Origin: Rhopalosiphum padi
Lineage: Eukaryota > Arthropoda > Insecta > Hemiptera > Aphididae
Assembly (NCBI RefSeq): GCF_020882245.1
Contig: NC_083598.1
Location: 55,217,858-55,281,857 of the forward strand
Length of the DNA: 64,000 nucleotides
Direction: 5' to 3'
In this document: one piece after another, positions 46,761-60,690 of the stretch
Position numbering within the stretch: position 1 is the stretch's first letter
Layout: each line of letters opens with the position of its first letter
Program-made: the position numbers and the translations under genes
The notes under the pieces: generated by a model
What the model saw: the letters and a program-made list of their open reading frames with translations, nothing else
What the model was told of the DNA's origin: nothing
Databases searched by the model: none

Positions 46761-49700
46761 GGAATCTTATTCGAATAATATATATGAATATTAAATATGC
46801 ATGTACCATATTATGAAGATCAGTTGACAAAATGAAACGAGAAACATCACGCTCGTATTATTATATTATCATTCGATTGAATTATTTAAATCATTAGGGA
46901 GAAAGGACGGCGATGGAAAATGGCGGGTTATCAATTATTATTTCATATTTCATTATGAAAAGAGAAAGTTTTTTATTCGCGCCGAGTAAATCTGAACCAC
47001 CTTGACGAAAATATATGAAAAAAGAAACTGGAAAAATTATATTTTAAACTCTACACGTGTGTTTCCATCATTCGATTCGAACTGCGACACAACTACTCGT
47101 ATATGCAATAAATCTTATAAATTCACACAGATGTCAGACAGATGTCTAGATAATACAACACGAAGAACTATTGAACGTATTAAAATATAAATATGAACTG
47201 CAAAACTAATTATACAATATATCAATATATGTGCCTATTTAGGTACGCCATAAACTAAATATACATAATACCTACCTATATTCAATATAAAATTACAAGA
47301 TAATATTGTACATATCCTTGGATAATATAACAGTTATGACCAGAACAAATATACCGATTTCGTAAAACTAAAGAAAATAAATACATTCAATTTTGGTGGT
47401 ACCCGTCCAATTTAAGTATAATAAAGCAGAGTACTATAATTTGTGCGTGGTAAATTTGAATTGAATGGAAAAAAATAACGATGATTCTGAACGAATACGT
47501 TTAAAATTGCAAGTATCCACAAATCATATATTTAAATTACAAAAACATAACTAAAATCATTATTTTTTATTTAAATATTGTTCAAATTTGAAGTTTAAAT
47601 GCTTATAATAATAATCGTGATTATGTATTTTTTATTTTTTTTAATGTTATTTAAAATAAAATTTAAGAAGATCCTTTTATTAAATTGTCAAATTATTTTA
47701 CCAAATTTATATTGATAATAATATTTTTAGAAAAAAAAATCTAAATTTTCAAATATCTAAAAATTATTTTTAAGTTATCAATAACTTTAGAGTATAGACT
47801 CTTTTTAAAGAGTCAAAATATTGTTATAGAATTATGCCAAAAACTGTTGTCAAAAACTGATTAAAATGTAATTATAAAGCAATGCACAGATCATTATATT
47901 AAAATGTATCCATTCATCTGTTCATCATTTAAATCAGAATTTAAACAAATAATCATTAAAGATAGAATTTTAGAACCATAAAATAATTTAATTGTACCTA
48001 TAGATTATAATAAATTAAATTAATATAAATTATTACCTTGTAGGTACTGAAAATATTTGTGTCCATCTAGGCGTTTTTTATTCTACTAATTGCTTGTTCA
48101 TTATACCTTTGAATTTCTTGTAGGTATGTGGGTTTCCATGGAGTTGGTTATCATTTTAAATGCGTTCTCAAATCTGAAATAAAATTAGAATTGTTTGAGT
48201 TGTCAAATGTTTTTTTTAACGTATATTAAGTGTTTGTTTTAATTGTCTGGGTATCCATATATTATAGTTGGTCAGTTAGTGCATTTAGAATTATATGTAG
48301 GTACTAGGTACACATAATACAAATAATTGTAATATTATGATGAATTATTATGTTATCATTGAAATTATACGTAATAGTATTTAGTAGTTAGACCTTGGAA
48401 ATGTGTTTAGTATTTACATGTAAACTATGAGTCGAGTAGCAAAAATAGCGTAAATAACGACTTACACAATATATAATTTAATACTACATTCATATAACCA
48501 ACATTTTTCAATAATTAAACCATGATTAACATCAAAAGAATTTGAAACCTTTTTGCATTAACGTACAAATTGTATTCGCTTGAAATCATTATTGTTTGTT
48601 AATAATGATGACGTAAAATAAAAATAAAAACATTTACATAGAAAAAATTAATAAAATAAGGAAAATTTGGTTATTTCAATGGTAACTTGAATTATGCACG
48701 ACAATATTGAATGCTTTTAACAAGTGGCATTTATAAAGTTGTTGGAGCGTATGCAGCTGCGGTGATTCTACTATAAGTCAAGAGAATGAAAGAGGATTTG
48801 AATGATGTAGCTAAGTATTTGGTATTTTCCGTTATTGTTCTAGAACGATGTTCTGTAAGAATGATTGCACTTACAGCTATCATCGTTTCTGCAATGCGTA
48901 AATACATTTTGAGATTTATCAACTATATTCCGGATTAATTCAGAATGTTCTAATCTTTGGAGGTACAGTAACATAAGGTTCTCACTAAATAACACCGACT
49001 AAAAAGTTATTATACCCGACATATTCTATAAACACAATAGTTATTTATTGTATATTTTCAAAAGGTCTTTTTTCTTAAATTATAAAACAAATTATAAGCA
49101 GTCTATAAGTATTTTAAAATGAGTTTTTATTTATTTTTTTTTTAAATTTATAATTATAATATATTATATTATATTTATAATTAACTATTCAACTTGACTG
49201 CTATTAAAAAAAAAAAAGTTACATGATATTTACTTTTAATTACTTTAAAAATATTCTACTAATATTGAACAAGAAAAAAAAAGAAAAATATTAACCTAAT
49301 ACCTATTAGTTAGTTATAATATATTTTAGTAGAATAAGTTTATCATAGTAATGTACTAAAGTATTAATAACATTTATTATTAAATAAGTAAGTAACTGAT
49401 TCTTGTATTTAATTCAAGAAAAAAAAATAATAATAGAATTGTTATACATTTATTTTCATTTGACGTATGAAAACTACATAAAAATAAAAATCTAAAAATT
49501 TTACATTATAGAGTAATTTGTTTTGTATAAGTTTGGTTATCTAAAAAACTATATGTCAGTATTTGTTCAATTTAAAAATGTACTTGATTTGTGTAATGTA
49601 TAAAATATTTTTCAAGATTATGAATAAAAATTGATTATTTTATTATGATGGATTTTATTCAGAGATATTATAAATCATACTTTACATATAAATATAAATT

Positions 49701-51519
49701 AAAAACCTTAATATATATTAAAAATGGCAGGTTATAAGATATTTTTAATGTAGGTATACAATTCATTCAGGTCTAAATTATTCCCAAAAATAGTTTAATA
49801 TTCTATTATTGATTATGCTATATTTTATTATACATATGACGTATGTATAATATCCCTTATCATGATATTATAAATAGAAATACGATTTTTTTTTTTAATT
49901 AAGTAAATTTTGATTCTTCAATGGTATTCATTCATAGTTAATATGGTATTCGCAATTCTATCGATATCAAATAAATTGAAAACTAATTTATTTATTTATA
50001 TATTTTTTTCATATTTAGTATTTACCTTGTTATCTAAAAACGAGTTTTCACTTAAACCTTGAAAACGATTAATAATAAAACATAATTTTTGGTTTTTAAA
50101 TGTAAAAATATACGTACTGTAAAAAAAATAAAATGGTAGAAATAGACATAGGTAGGTAATCAAACTTTTTTGAAGACATTTTTTTAATTTAGTATTAAAA
50201 TTAAGTAATATGGCTTGGTATAGATTAGAGGTTATAATTATATAATATTTATATCGAAAATTAAATTTTTGGTTTTATAATAATTAGAGGACCAAGCTAG
50301 TTGTGATTTTTAGCTAAGCTGTATGTAGTAATACATTTAGGAAAGTTATTAATTAAAATCCTAATAACCTTTATTTCCTAAAGATACACAAATTAATCAT
50401 CAAAAAATATTTATTATAAATAAATAATAATATGTACATAAATAATTTAAAAAATAAACCACATGTTCCAATAGCATTATAAATGCCATTAAATTATAGT
50501 TTCAGCCTTTAGTTATCTTGAAATAACCTAAATAATTTAAAAAAAAAATTGTATTTATTATTAATTATGTTTAATTTTTAGTTATATACACTCATATTAC
50601 TCGAAGATGATGTAAAATGAAATTTTTAATTGGATTAAATTTAAAATACATTAAGTAGGTATTTTGTTAATTTGTATTTAAATTATTTATACGTAAGATA
50701 TTTTCTTATTTTTGAAAACATATGTTGGATTTTGGGTTTTAATATTTAAATTTTTTATTGGCTTTGATTTATAAAAATTATATTAACAAAAAGGTGGAAT
50801 AAAAATAATTTATCACTTTTAAATATTTTTTTTCTTATTCTAACTTTAAATATATTTTTATTTTACACAATTTTAAGATTTACAAAATTTTGTATATAAG
50901 TAATAAGTAATTACTTATCAAACCTGAAATCATAAAACGGAATTAATTAACTTGATACATTTATTTGTTCGGTTTTATTGAATTGAACATTTTTAGGTAG
51001 CTTAAAAAAATATGGATTTTTTGCCAATGCGGCTATTAAAGTGGAAGCAAAATTTTCTAAACCAATTTGTTAGCTGTTGGTCTATGGCAGATAATATATC
51101 GTCAACTCGTGGCTATCCGTTTATGCGTAGTGTGAACTGTGTAATTAATAATATACGTTTGCGTGTGTAACTAATGTATAAAACGTATTAGTTGCGGAAA
51201 TAGTCACGAAAAGGATCTATTACAGAAATTCTTATCATAATGTATATTATATTATTTAAAAGCGACACAAACACGATATACGTATAACGTGTGTATGTGT
51301 GTGTGTTTGTGTATATACACACAGACACATTATACATATACATATATATTTATATGTATATTATATATAGCTGTTACTTCCAACTGGCAAGCATTATACG
51401 AAATGGCGATATTATGATATAATAATATTATTGTATAAGAAAGTACGCTTTCTACAGCGGCCGTCATAAATATACGTACGCGTAGCATTATTATGATTAT
51501 TGTTCGCCGTATAATAATA
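46761..51519. other. Mostly AT-rich non-coding stretch
   Basis: AT-rich with many poly-A/T runs. A patch at 48720-48960 is less biased. On its minus strand one frame reads 63 codons (48922-48731) and another about 48 codons between 48990 and 48850, with a donor-like GTAAGT inside. It might be a decayed gene fragment, but I cannot name one. GT repeats lie near 51289-51312. No gene called. Confidence 0.55.
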
Positions 51520-52860
51520 TATTTCACTCAAACAGCGCTCCCTTCCCCGACAACACCCTTAAAGTCGGAGCAGCACCCCCTCCCGACAATCCGTCCGTCA
51601 GTCCGATTACTGACTCTGCCGCCTTCGACCGTTGAGAAATGCGAGTGGCGTGCGCGCAAATAGATCACGACCTACGTCGTACCGCGACACGTCCGAGGGC
51701 GGTTTGACGAAGGTGCGGCCGCCGAAACGAAAGGGTTCATTCGTTATTTCATCCCCACAATGAAATATACATATGATGTGTTTCTTCTAGTAGATTCCTC
51801 AAAAGTTATTCTTATACCCAGTTATAGTTACCAAAAATACATAAGCGTATCATTTAATTTCAAGAGCTTTGAATCAATTTAATACCTTAGAGTTGAAAAT
51901 TTAAAGTTTTTTTTATTACTAGAATAAAAAAAATATATATTAAAGATATTAGCCACGTTCATTTTTCAGGAATGTTTGAATTTCGAATTTCAACGAAATT
52001 AGACATATATACGAAATATCTAATAATTTTTGTTTTTATTAAGTCAAATCTTTTTGAAATGACGCGTAAACGGATGATTTCACACAATTCTTAACCAAAA
52101 TTAAATTTAAAAATGTCATACCTTCCTGATGCAGTAACTCATTTACTCAGTGTTTACCTACGTCCTCGTTTTTTTTCTTTTTCGACTGATACTAAAGGTA
52201 GCTCTATTATATTATTACTACTCCGAGATGTTCACACCAACCCACCTACACTATATTATAGTATTATAATAAATTATAATCATATACCAAAACGTGGATG
52301 CGAGTTGTATGTGGCCGCAGGGTCAAAGGAACCGAATATAATATATTATTATAATATCGCGTGTGTATATGTGTAGGTATACCATCATATACACACGACG
52401 GTGGTCGGTGCCGCAAAGGGGTTAAGACAGTGACGTGAGTGACTGTCTGGGCGGGAGAGGAGTAGACGAAAGGGACGATGCATATTCATGACGACGACGA
52501 CGACGACGGCGACGGCGACTACTACCACTACGACTACGACGAAGTGCGTGCGTGCGTGTTGTGTGAGAATTCTGTCGACAAGCGCTGACGGATATAATAT
52601 AACAGCCATGTATAGCTATTCTTCTTCTATATATTTCTCAGACGCTCCGTTCGCGTACCGTCGCCATCCCACCACACTTTGCTGCTTCCACCGCGCTTTA
52701 TCTATATACACCGTGTCCACCGACACGGTTGTTATTTACTTTGCCCTGTATAAACGTGACGCGCTGGGCTTGACATCTCGTCATTTATTAAAAATATCGG
52801 TATTTAATAAACAGAGATCTGGGTTGCTGCTGTACGCGTATGCATTTTAATAATTTCTCG
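51520..52860. other. GC-rich islands 10a and 10b
   Basis: Two CpG-rich patches (51520-51760 and 52380-52860) separated by AT-rich DNA. The first is C-rich (gctcccttccccgac...gcaccccctcccgac). The second starts with (GAC)n and contains a 120-codon plus frame (52488-52850) whose first part is poly-Thr/Ala from the triplet repeat and whose remainder has no domain. Confidence 0.5.
52489..52519. repeat. (GAC)n microsatellite
   Basis: About ten GAC/GGC triplets. Confidence 0.93.
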
Positions 52861-53629
52861 GGAACCAAAACCGAAACCAGTTGTGGTTGGTGAGCTGCAC
52901 GGCGTGGTATAGATTCTTTAAAATATCGTATATTATTTTATAATAATTTTTTTTTATTACGATACGCATAGTTTTTCGAAAAAAAAATGCACAATAATAT
53001 AATAATTGTATTAATTTAGTAGATCGTTTTGTTATTTTACATTTAAAAACAAAAAAAAAAAAGGTTGGCAAGAGGATACTGTTTTATTGTTCATTAGACG
53101 TCGGTGGGTCGCCTTTAGTGGCGATGGCGTTTTAAATTTGAATTCAATGATATACTTTATTTTTATACAAAAAATGTGATTTCGAGAGGAGACATAATAA
53201 TTAGATCTGCCAGCCTATATATCACCAAGTATATTTCATGATATGACTTTTTTATAAACTTCTTAAAGACATTTTACTTCTAGTATTACGAGTACATTGG
53301 GACTTATATATTTTTTTCTGAAAATATTGCATTTATTATATTATTATAGTATTTAGTTATTATAATAATATGTATTTATATAGATTTATATCATATTGTA
53401 TAAACGTATATAATTCAAAATTCAATTATATATTTTTGAAATATAGTATTTAAATATATATTGATAATATAATTTACCAACATTCCCGCGAATAATGTTT
53501 TTAAATTATTAAAAGTAATTAACATAGTTATTTATTGTTTAAATTATTAGTTTCGACAAATTTTAACTTAGAATGTCTATAAAAAATGATTGCCTTTACA
53601 TATTTTTTAGATTTTGTGGTTTCAGTATG
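52861..53629. other. AT-rich non-coding stretch
   Basis: AT-rich. The minus frame at 52847-53071 is poly-Phe/Lys from homopolymers. No gene. Confidence 0.65.
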
Positions 53630-53962
53630 AACTATTTATGAGGAATTTTGTATTCAGTTTCTAAAACTTGAAATAAAAATAAAAATATGTATGAATCTAT
53701 AACTATAGAATAGTTTGTAAATTTTTGCAATTTAGTCGAATTTTATCAAAAATCTTAATTTAAATATATAAATAAAAAAAAAAATTTTAAAGTAAAAAAA
53801 CTTATTACATATTTGCTACTATGAATTACCACTATTTTGGAATATCAAAGTATTTCTACGATACCAAAAGATGATGACTGACAGAAAAAAGACATTGTTA
53901 TAAAATCAATAAAAAATATTAATATTAATATCCATTGCTCTACTTAGAAATCTAAAATATAA
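53630..53962 (+). repeat. Dispersed repeat family, copy B (diverged)
   Basis: Shares with copy A (4905-5513) the 3' blocks aatatcaaagtattt, gatgatgactgacagaaaaaa (about 53870-53890), aaaatcaata and the terminal cttagaaatctaaaatat (53943-53960). It shares with copy C the atgaatctataactatagaatag block. Non-coding; boundaries approximate. Confidence 0.55.
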
Positions 53963-56900
53963 TGTATGTAATAATACACTGATATAGTGATTTTTTTTTA
54001 CTCTTTTTAAAGTTAATCTTGGTACTGTGTAATAATAATATTTTTTTCAAATATTTTAAATAGGTATACACAAATATAAAATCTACACTTATCCTGATCG
54101 TTTAATGAATTTAAGATATTGTATTCGTATAGAATGAATCTAATGTTTATACTAACAAATTCGTATAATTATGTATACATATGATATATACGATTTTATA
54201 TAGTTCAGAGTTCAGGTATTTCTATTTATTTTTAAATAAATATTAATTGTTTCTATAGACTTTTAACATTTGTATTATTAAGAATTATTGTAAAAAAAAT
54301 TATACGCCACTAACGTGTCTACGTAAAAGTTATTTATTATTATTTTTATTGGCCTAAGGCTTTATATAAATATATTATAAACTCGATTTGATCTTCTCCC
54401 TCGTTTTGTTAATGCATATCCGGTGCTTACGTTTTATATAATATGTATGTATAATAAGTAGCCTAATTGAAATTGAGACAAAAATGATTTGATACGTCGC
54501 ACATATACGGCGCCTGGTAGACATTTATCTGGCACGACATATATACGACACGTGAATACTCGTTCACTCTGTTGCTTTAGACAGGCAGAGCCGCAAAGGA
54601 TGTTGATTAAATTATTCAACTAGACGGTATCATGGAAAGGTTTTTGGGTGCAAAATGTTGATGTCTTCCAGAAATTTAGTCTGCCCGACACCGTAAATCC
54701 CAGACGAGTGCTGCAAGCACACGTTTCTTCTCGCTCTTGTCAGGTTAAATTTGACGTGCCATGACGGGCGAGCACGCGTGACGATAAGTTTTACAATAAA
54801 CAACGACGGAAAGACATGAATGCACTAGGATTAGGTTGATATTTTTGATGCGTGGCGAATTCGTGATGAGTTTGGCACAGGGGTTAATAGAAAAATACGA
54901 TTTTGAATAACGTAAATGTAAAATCATAATATAAATTATAATTTCTATTCACTATTCCACCGAAACGTTTATATACAGTAATATTGTGATAGTATAACAT
55001 ATATCTGATAGCGTATTTATTTTATATGATTAAATCGAATGAAACTTACAATATATAAATATAAATTATGTATTAGATATTTTTAAAACTTAGAACAGTT
55101 ATTGGTTAAATTAAAAAATAGTATATTAGAGACACATAAGTACAGTATTTATTGACATAAATCATAATATATTGTGTTTTTTATATTTTTATCAAAATTG
55201 GTTATACATTTAAAATAACTATCATGCAATTAATATCAAATACATAGAATTTGTAAATTACGATGTCAATAACCTAATTTCTGTAATATCTTTTGAAGCT
55301 TTATGTGAAATTTCTGAAGTAGGAAATCTGCATACAAATTGCATTATAGGCAGATTATTTATCTTTGTATATGGTTAAGGAGTAATTCTAGTTGTTTTCA
55401 ATGTCTGTATTAAAATACTTTGAGGTCTCTTGTTTAGTAGGAATATTAGAAATAATACGTAATAGGTATATCCAACTATTAAATTATACATTATACAATT
55501 TTTCATGATTATTTTAAAGGATTTAATGTATTATTTATTATTTCTATAATTATATTGTATTTTTTAAAATAATTTAATAATAGTTTATTTTTTGTTGGTA
55601 AATGTTTAAGAATAAAATATATCAATTTTAAGGTAATATCAAGATATACAATGTTCCATTTTTTAATAATTAATTTAATAATTTTTTTCTCGATATTATC
55701 ATTTTATTAGTGACAAATACTATTAATTTTACACTAAACATAAATTATGATAACATTGTATACGTATTTAAGAAATAAATAACGACTTCAGGTTAAACAA
55801 TTTCTTATTTCGTATAATTAATATTGATAGAGTTGTGAAATCACAATAAACTTAGACCTTGCAATGACTTATTCAATGACGAGGTGTACTTGACACCTTC
55901 TATACAGCAGAGGGTTTCTCTACTTGAAGATTTTTTTTTTTTTGGTAGAAATAAAAATATTACAAGTCATAAAAACGGCTGATGGCACACTATTGAAACG
56001 ATTTTGGCTTTTTTCCTTTTCAAAGTAAGCATTATCATTCATGTAGGTACTATTTTTTTTCTAATACTATACTTAAAACAATATTATTCAATAATTAAAT
56101 TAAAATCACGCGGCGTCTTAAATAGGCAATTTAGCTACACCATTGTACAGGTAAATTGTTTTTCTGGTGACAAATTCATAAATTATTGTCATTTTTTTAT
56201 TTTATTCAAACGAACTGTGTTTACTCCGGCTTAAATGTAATTATATCTCTTCGAGTATACAAATTGGTTACGTAGGTCTTATAAATTACACATATACTAA
56301 AAATATATACATAGGATATCACACAAATATTTTTATGTTACTCTTACAAAATATAATTTGTATTATATGTGTATTTTTTAATTGCAAATTTATTATTTTA
56401 AATTTAAACTTCTAAAAATAGATTTGTATAATATAATGAATAATTATATTATTATCGCATAATATTTCTATCTGAACTATTCGAATATAGAGTTTGTCAT
56501 AAAAAAAACAAATTGACTATTTTCCAGGCTTATATATACAATTTCAAAGCATTAATAAATTAGTTATTGAAATTGTCTGTATTCATATAAAAAATACATA
56601 TGACACCATTTTTTAAAACATTGTTAAAAAATTTAAAATATAATTGAAATCGGATTTTTTGTGAGACCCATATATTGAACTTTGAGTTTTTAAGTTCCCC
56701 TTGTACCCCTTTAACTAAAACAAAAACGTTGACACAGTTTATCGTATTGTGGTTAAAATGAATAAAGCCACAATAGTTTTATTCTATAAGAATACAATGC
56801 CTTATTTATAATTCAATTAAAAATTTAGTTTTCCACATAAAACTTTATTTTATAAAATGCATGCGCATTATAATGATTATATAATTGAAAAAAGAGCATA

Positions 56901-58858
56901 ATATTATTATAACTGTTGGTTGAATCTGGATATTAAAATATAATGGTACATTGAAAAATTATATATATTTATTTTAATAACTATTGCTTGCTAATTATTA
57001 AGAATTAATAAATGTATTTTAATACATTTTGTGAGTGTATAACAGTAGGTTTTTAATTATAGCATAACAAAAAGTAATATTTAAACTGCACTTGTCTTAT
57101 TCATAGCACATAAACGGCTTTATAATTACTTTTGTCATGTATTGGGTTTAATTGACTAAAATTAAATTAATGTATAACAAAATAATATAATTTGATGTAA
57201 ATTATATTTATATTTATAACAATAACAACTAAATTCAAAATATCATACTCAGATAAACAAAATTAATGAGAAAATATGACGTAATTTCAATTTTGGTTTC
57301 AATTTAAAATTAAAATAAAAATAAGCGAAAGAAAGCCGTTTTGTGTTACAATACATTTTACGATGAATAACATGAAATCGAGTACAATAGTGTTTCCTAG
57401 TAATTATAACGTCATGAAAATATTAATGCATAATTTGTAACTATAAAAAACTATTGTTTTAGTCATTCACGGTTATAAAGAACAATATTGGTGAATGCAA
57501 TGTTAATATTTTTGAATGAAAATCTTAAAAACATTTTAGGTTAAACATTAAAGATTAAACGATCAACACATAAAAATAATAATTAACTATGTGATTACAC
57601 GACATTTTTATTCAACACGCATACATTTTATAAAATCAAGATAAATCGTGATGTAACTAAGCTACATAATTTATTATTATAAAACAATTTTGTTTGTATG
57701 AATATTATAGATAAATACACTGTACTTAAATTCGGGTTAATGCTTCTTATAAAATCAAATAATAATTTGTTTTTAGAAATATTTATTTTAGAAAATTTAA
57801 TACTGTAAACGTAAAAGTATGGCCATAATGAATATGAATTTTATATCCAAATATGAAATATAAACTTTTTAGCATTACATTATTATCTATGTTTTTTATT
57901 TTATTATATATAGCCGAATACTACTAAACTCTTTGATTCAAAACATTGCAATAGGATTTTCTGAAACGAATAAGCGTTAATAACATTTATAACGAATACA
58001 TTTCTTCCTTTTATTCAAACTTTAAGTGCTTATAAAGGAAATAACTGTTCATTTAATATTCAACATTTATTAGATTATTCTACTTCAGATAATAAAGTTA
58101 AGAATTGAAGTAAGAGTTACTGTTCTGATCGAGAAATGATGGTAATTTCGCATAATACAGCCAATAAAGGTTTTCTAATTTAATATAGGTACCGTCAATA
58201 AAATCTAACTCTAAAATATACATAAAATATGTATTTATCAGTCAATAGTAGCGGGTAAATTACATAAATTATTTATATTTTCTAACATTAAAATTGTATT
58301 TTTAAATTAACAAGGACTTAAGAAATTAGCTAATAATTATGCAGGCAAGTGCCTAATCGCAAGTGCTATTTATGAAAAACTGTAATCGCAGAAAATAATT
58401 ATTGTATTTTAATTTCAAACAACTGACTGAAATCTCTAGTAATACTTAATTTATATTTTAAACACTACACTTGTAATAATTATTGTTTCTATGATCAACA
58501 TAATTTATAGTGTACAGTTTAAATGTATAATTAAGCAGTCAGCAGATTTCTGGCATGGCCTACGAGTTATCAGTTATCACTAATTGAACTACATCATTTT
58601 TTCCCGTAGAGATAATCAAACGAAAAGCTGAAAAAAGCTGAAAGATACAAATCCATGTTCATACTCTGTACTTGGAATCAACTGCAATAGCCGACCCTCA
58701 GCGAGCTCTGTTATTTTCAGATGTTAGAACGTAACGTATCAATTTGTACAAAACTTAATTGTTTTGGTAAACGATAATTATACCAACTACACATAGATAC
58801 GATTAGGGTAAAACGTGTAGAAAAAAGACGAGTATATTATAATAAAATTTACGTTGAT
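53963..58858. other. Mostly AT-rich non-coding stretch
   Basis: AT-rich except for 54430-54900, a less biased patch. There, about 48 plus-strand codons are open (from near 54626 to a TGA near 54764), passing a weak acceptor gatgtcttccAG and a donor-like CAG|GTTAAA; the peptide (KFSLPDTVNPRRVLQAH...) is unrecognised. A smaller complex patch lies at 58540-58740. A short palindrome AGGTGT-acttg-ACACCT occurs near 55882-55898. No gene called. Confidence 0.55.
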
Positions 58859-58874
58859 GAGCACGATATCAACT

Positions 58875-58896
58875 TATATATATATATATATATATA
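58875..58896. repeat. (TA)11 microsatellite
   Basis: Perfect TA tract at the left edge of island 11; another TA tract lies near 59092-59110. Confidence 0.95.
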
Positions 58897-59368
58897 ATAT
58901 ATATGTACGTATTTTCCTGGATTATAGCAAAAGAGCGCGGAATATTTACAACATACAGTATACATATATATATATTGAAAACATACTAAAATGTTATATA
59001 TACGTATAATATGTGTGTGTATATAATAGGTATATATAAACAATCGTCCTGTAACCAGCCGTTGCTTGCAGCAGCCGGTACAAGCAATACAATATATATA
59101 TATATATATAAACATAATATATGTGTGTGTAGATATATTATATATATGTATGTATATATACATATTAGGGGAAAAAATCGATAAGTCGACACACACACGT
59201 ACGCACAGAGAGACAGGCACGCCGAAGAGCAAAGACTGGGCAAATGGAAATATTCGAAGAAAATCCTGTAGCGAAGAGAATTATTCGCGCAGTAGCCGCG
59301 CGCGGAGGGGAAGGGAGCAGAGACGTAGAAAATATATTACATATATATGTGTGAGTGTGTAATCACAA

Positions 59369-59388
59369 ACACACACACACACACACAC
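59369..59388. repeat. (AC)10 microsatellite
   Basis: AC tract in island 11, on the opposite sense to the GT tract 72 bases further on. Confidence 0.95.
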
Positions 59389-59444
59389 GCGTATGTACAC
59401 ACAATAAAAGCGAACCCCACACGTACTCTCACGGGCGAATTATA

Positions 59445-59445
59445 G

Positions 59446-59510
<65 letters not shown>
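59445..59510. repeat. Compound (TA)8(GT)25 microsatellite
   Basis: A TA tract passes directly into 25 perfect GT units, the longest GT tract in the window. Confidence 0.97.
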
Positions 59511-59512
<2 letters not shown>

Positions 59513-59842
59513 ACGGCGGAATGGCAGTAAAAGAAAGGGGTAGGCGGTGGCGACGTAAGGGATTTTAAGCCTGGGGGTTATTACAAATGGCGGCGGCGGC
59601 GCGCGGGCGCGGCAGAAAGAAAACGGAAAACGCTGAGAAAATATAGATCCGCGCGGCGCGAGCGGAGTGGGGTCGCCGACTGCGTGCGTGTGCGTGCGCG
59701 CTCGCAAACAGGAAACGGTGGAGCGGTACACTGTGTTTGAACTACTTTTCGTAGCGCGCGCGAGACTCCTCCGCTCCTGGCCGCCCGCCGCCGCCGTCCC
59801 GGGAATAAGTAAAAGAGGAAAAAGCAATTAAAATCGGTCGCT

Positions 59843-59855
59843 CCCCATTGGTCGG
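59843..59855. promoter_or_regulatory. CCAAT-type box in GC island 11
   Basis: CCCCATTGGTCGG, identical to 3207-3219. It lies in the most GC-rich part of the island. Confidence 0.35.
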
Positions 59856-60493
59856 AAATGTTTTCCACCGTGCGTTCCGCGTGTGTGCGTGTGCGCGCTC
59901 GCGAATGCCGTTTCGTTTGCCCGAGGAGGAATCAAGATTTTAAAACCGCCAAACACCTCACCACCCTCCCCCCTCCCCCTCCGCCACCAACATCACCCGC
60001 CACGCACACGCTCCTCTCTCGCGCGGTCGCTCGCCCCTCCGAGGGTTTGTCTTCGGTCGGTATAAATATTTTAATAATGCACACGCTGTCGTCCGTCGGT
60101 GTTTTTCAAATCCGTTCTACACATTCACAAAATAATTCGTTTTACGCGGAATATTATAATTATACTATATATATATATATGGGTACGCCCGACCCGCACG
60201 CACGATCTATCCATATAATATAATATTATATATTTTAAACGGATACCGTTTATCGAGGAAACGAATATTATAAGGTTATTGAAAAATGTCTATAATATTA
60301 AAGCGGCAACACGGAATATAATATTATTATGTGCGCGTGGTTAGGCGGCACGACGTGTACGACTCGACTGTATCACCCTCGCGCGGTTCGACCGTCTTCG
60401 CGCGCGCCACAACCACCCTAGTCCCGTCATCGCGCTTATTAATAATTATTATTAATATAAATGTTCACCTGCAGCAATCGTCCAACCAGTTAC

Positions 60494-60505
60494 GGGGGGG
60501 GGGGG
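60494..60505. repeat. G12 homopolymer
   Basis: Twelve consecutive G, followed by agg. Rare in such AT-rich DNA and prone to sequencing length error. Confidence 0.9.
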
Positions 60506-60690
60506 AGGAATCACGACCACCCCCGAAAACTCATCGATCACAACCACAACGGCCTTATAATAATATTATTATACACGTATGCACGCAACTCGGCATAAAT
60601 GATGTTATTATATACGGTTACGGTCGGTATGGTAAGAAGGGTGTGCGAATCACTATTAAAATAATATTTGAATCGAGTAAACGGACGACC

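Larger units (their letters stand above)
58859..60690. other. GC-rich island 11, the largest in the window
   Basis: TA, CA and GT microsatellites (58875-59510) lead into a very GC- and CpG-rich block (59520-60060) and a mixed region to 60690. Long frames are open on both strands (for example 59429-59827 minus, 59858-60223 plus, 60331-60705 plus), built largely of Arg, Pro, His/Thr and Ala runs without domains. It includes a CCAAT-type box, a G12 run and several CGCGCG words. A promoter role is plausible. Confidence 0.5.

Noticed and set aside
59429..59827. 132-codon minus-strand frame as a gene
   Set aside because: Starts in CpG island sequence and ends in poly-His/Thr from the GT/CA microsatellite; no domain.
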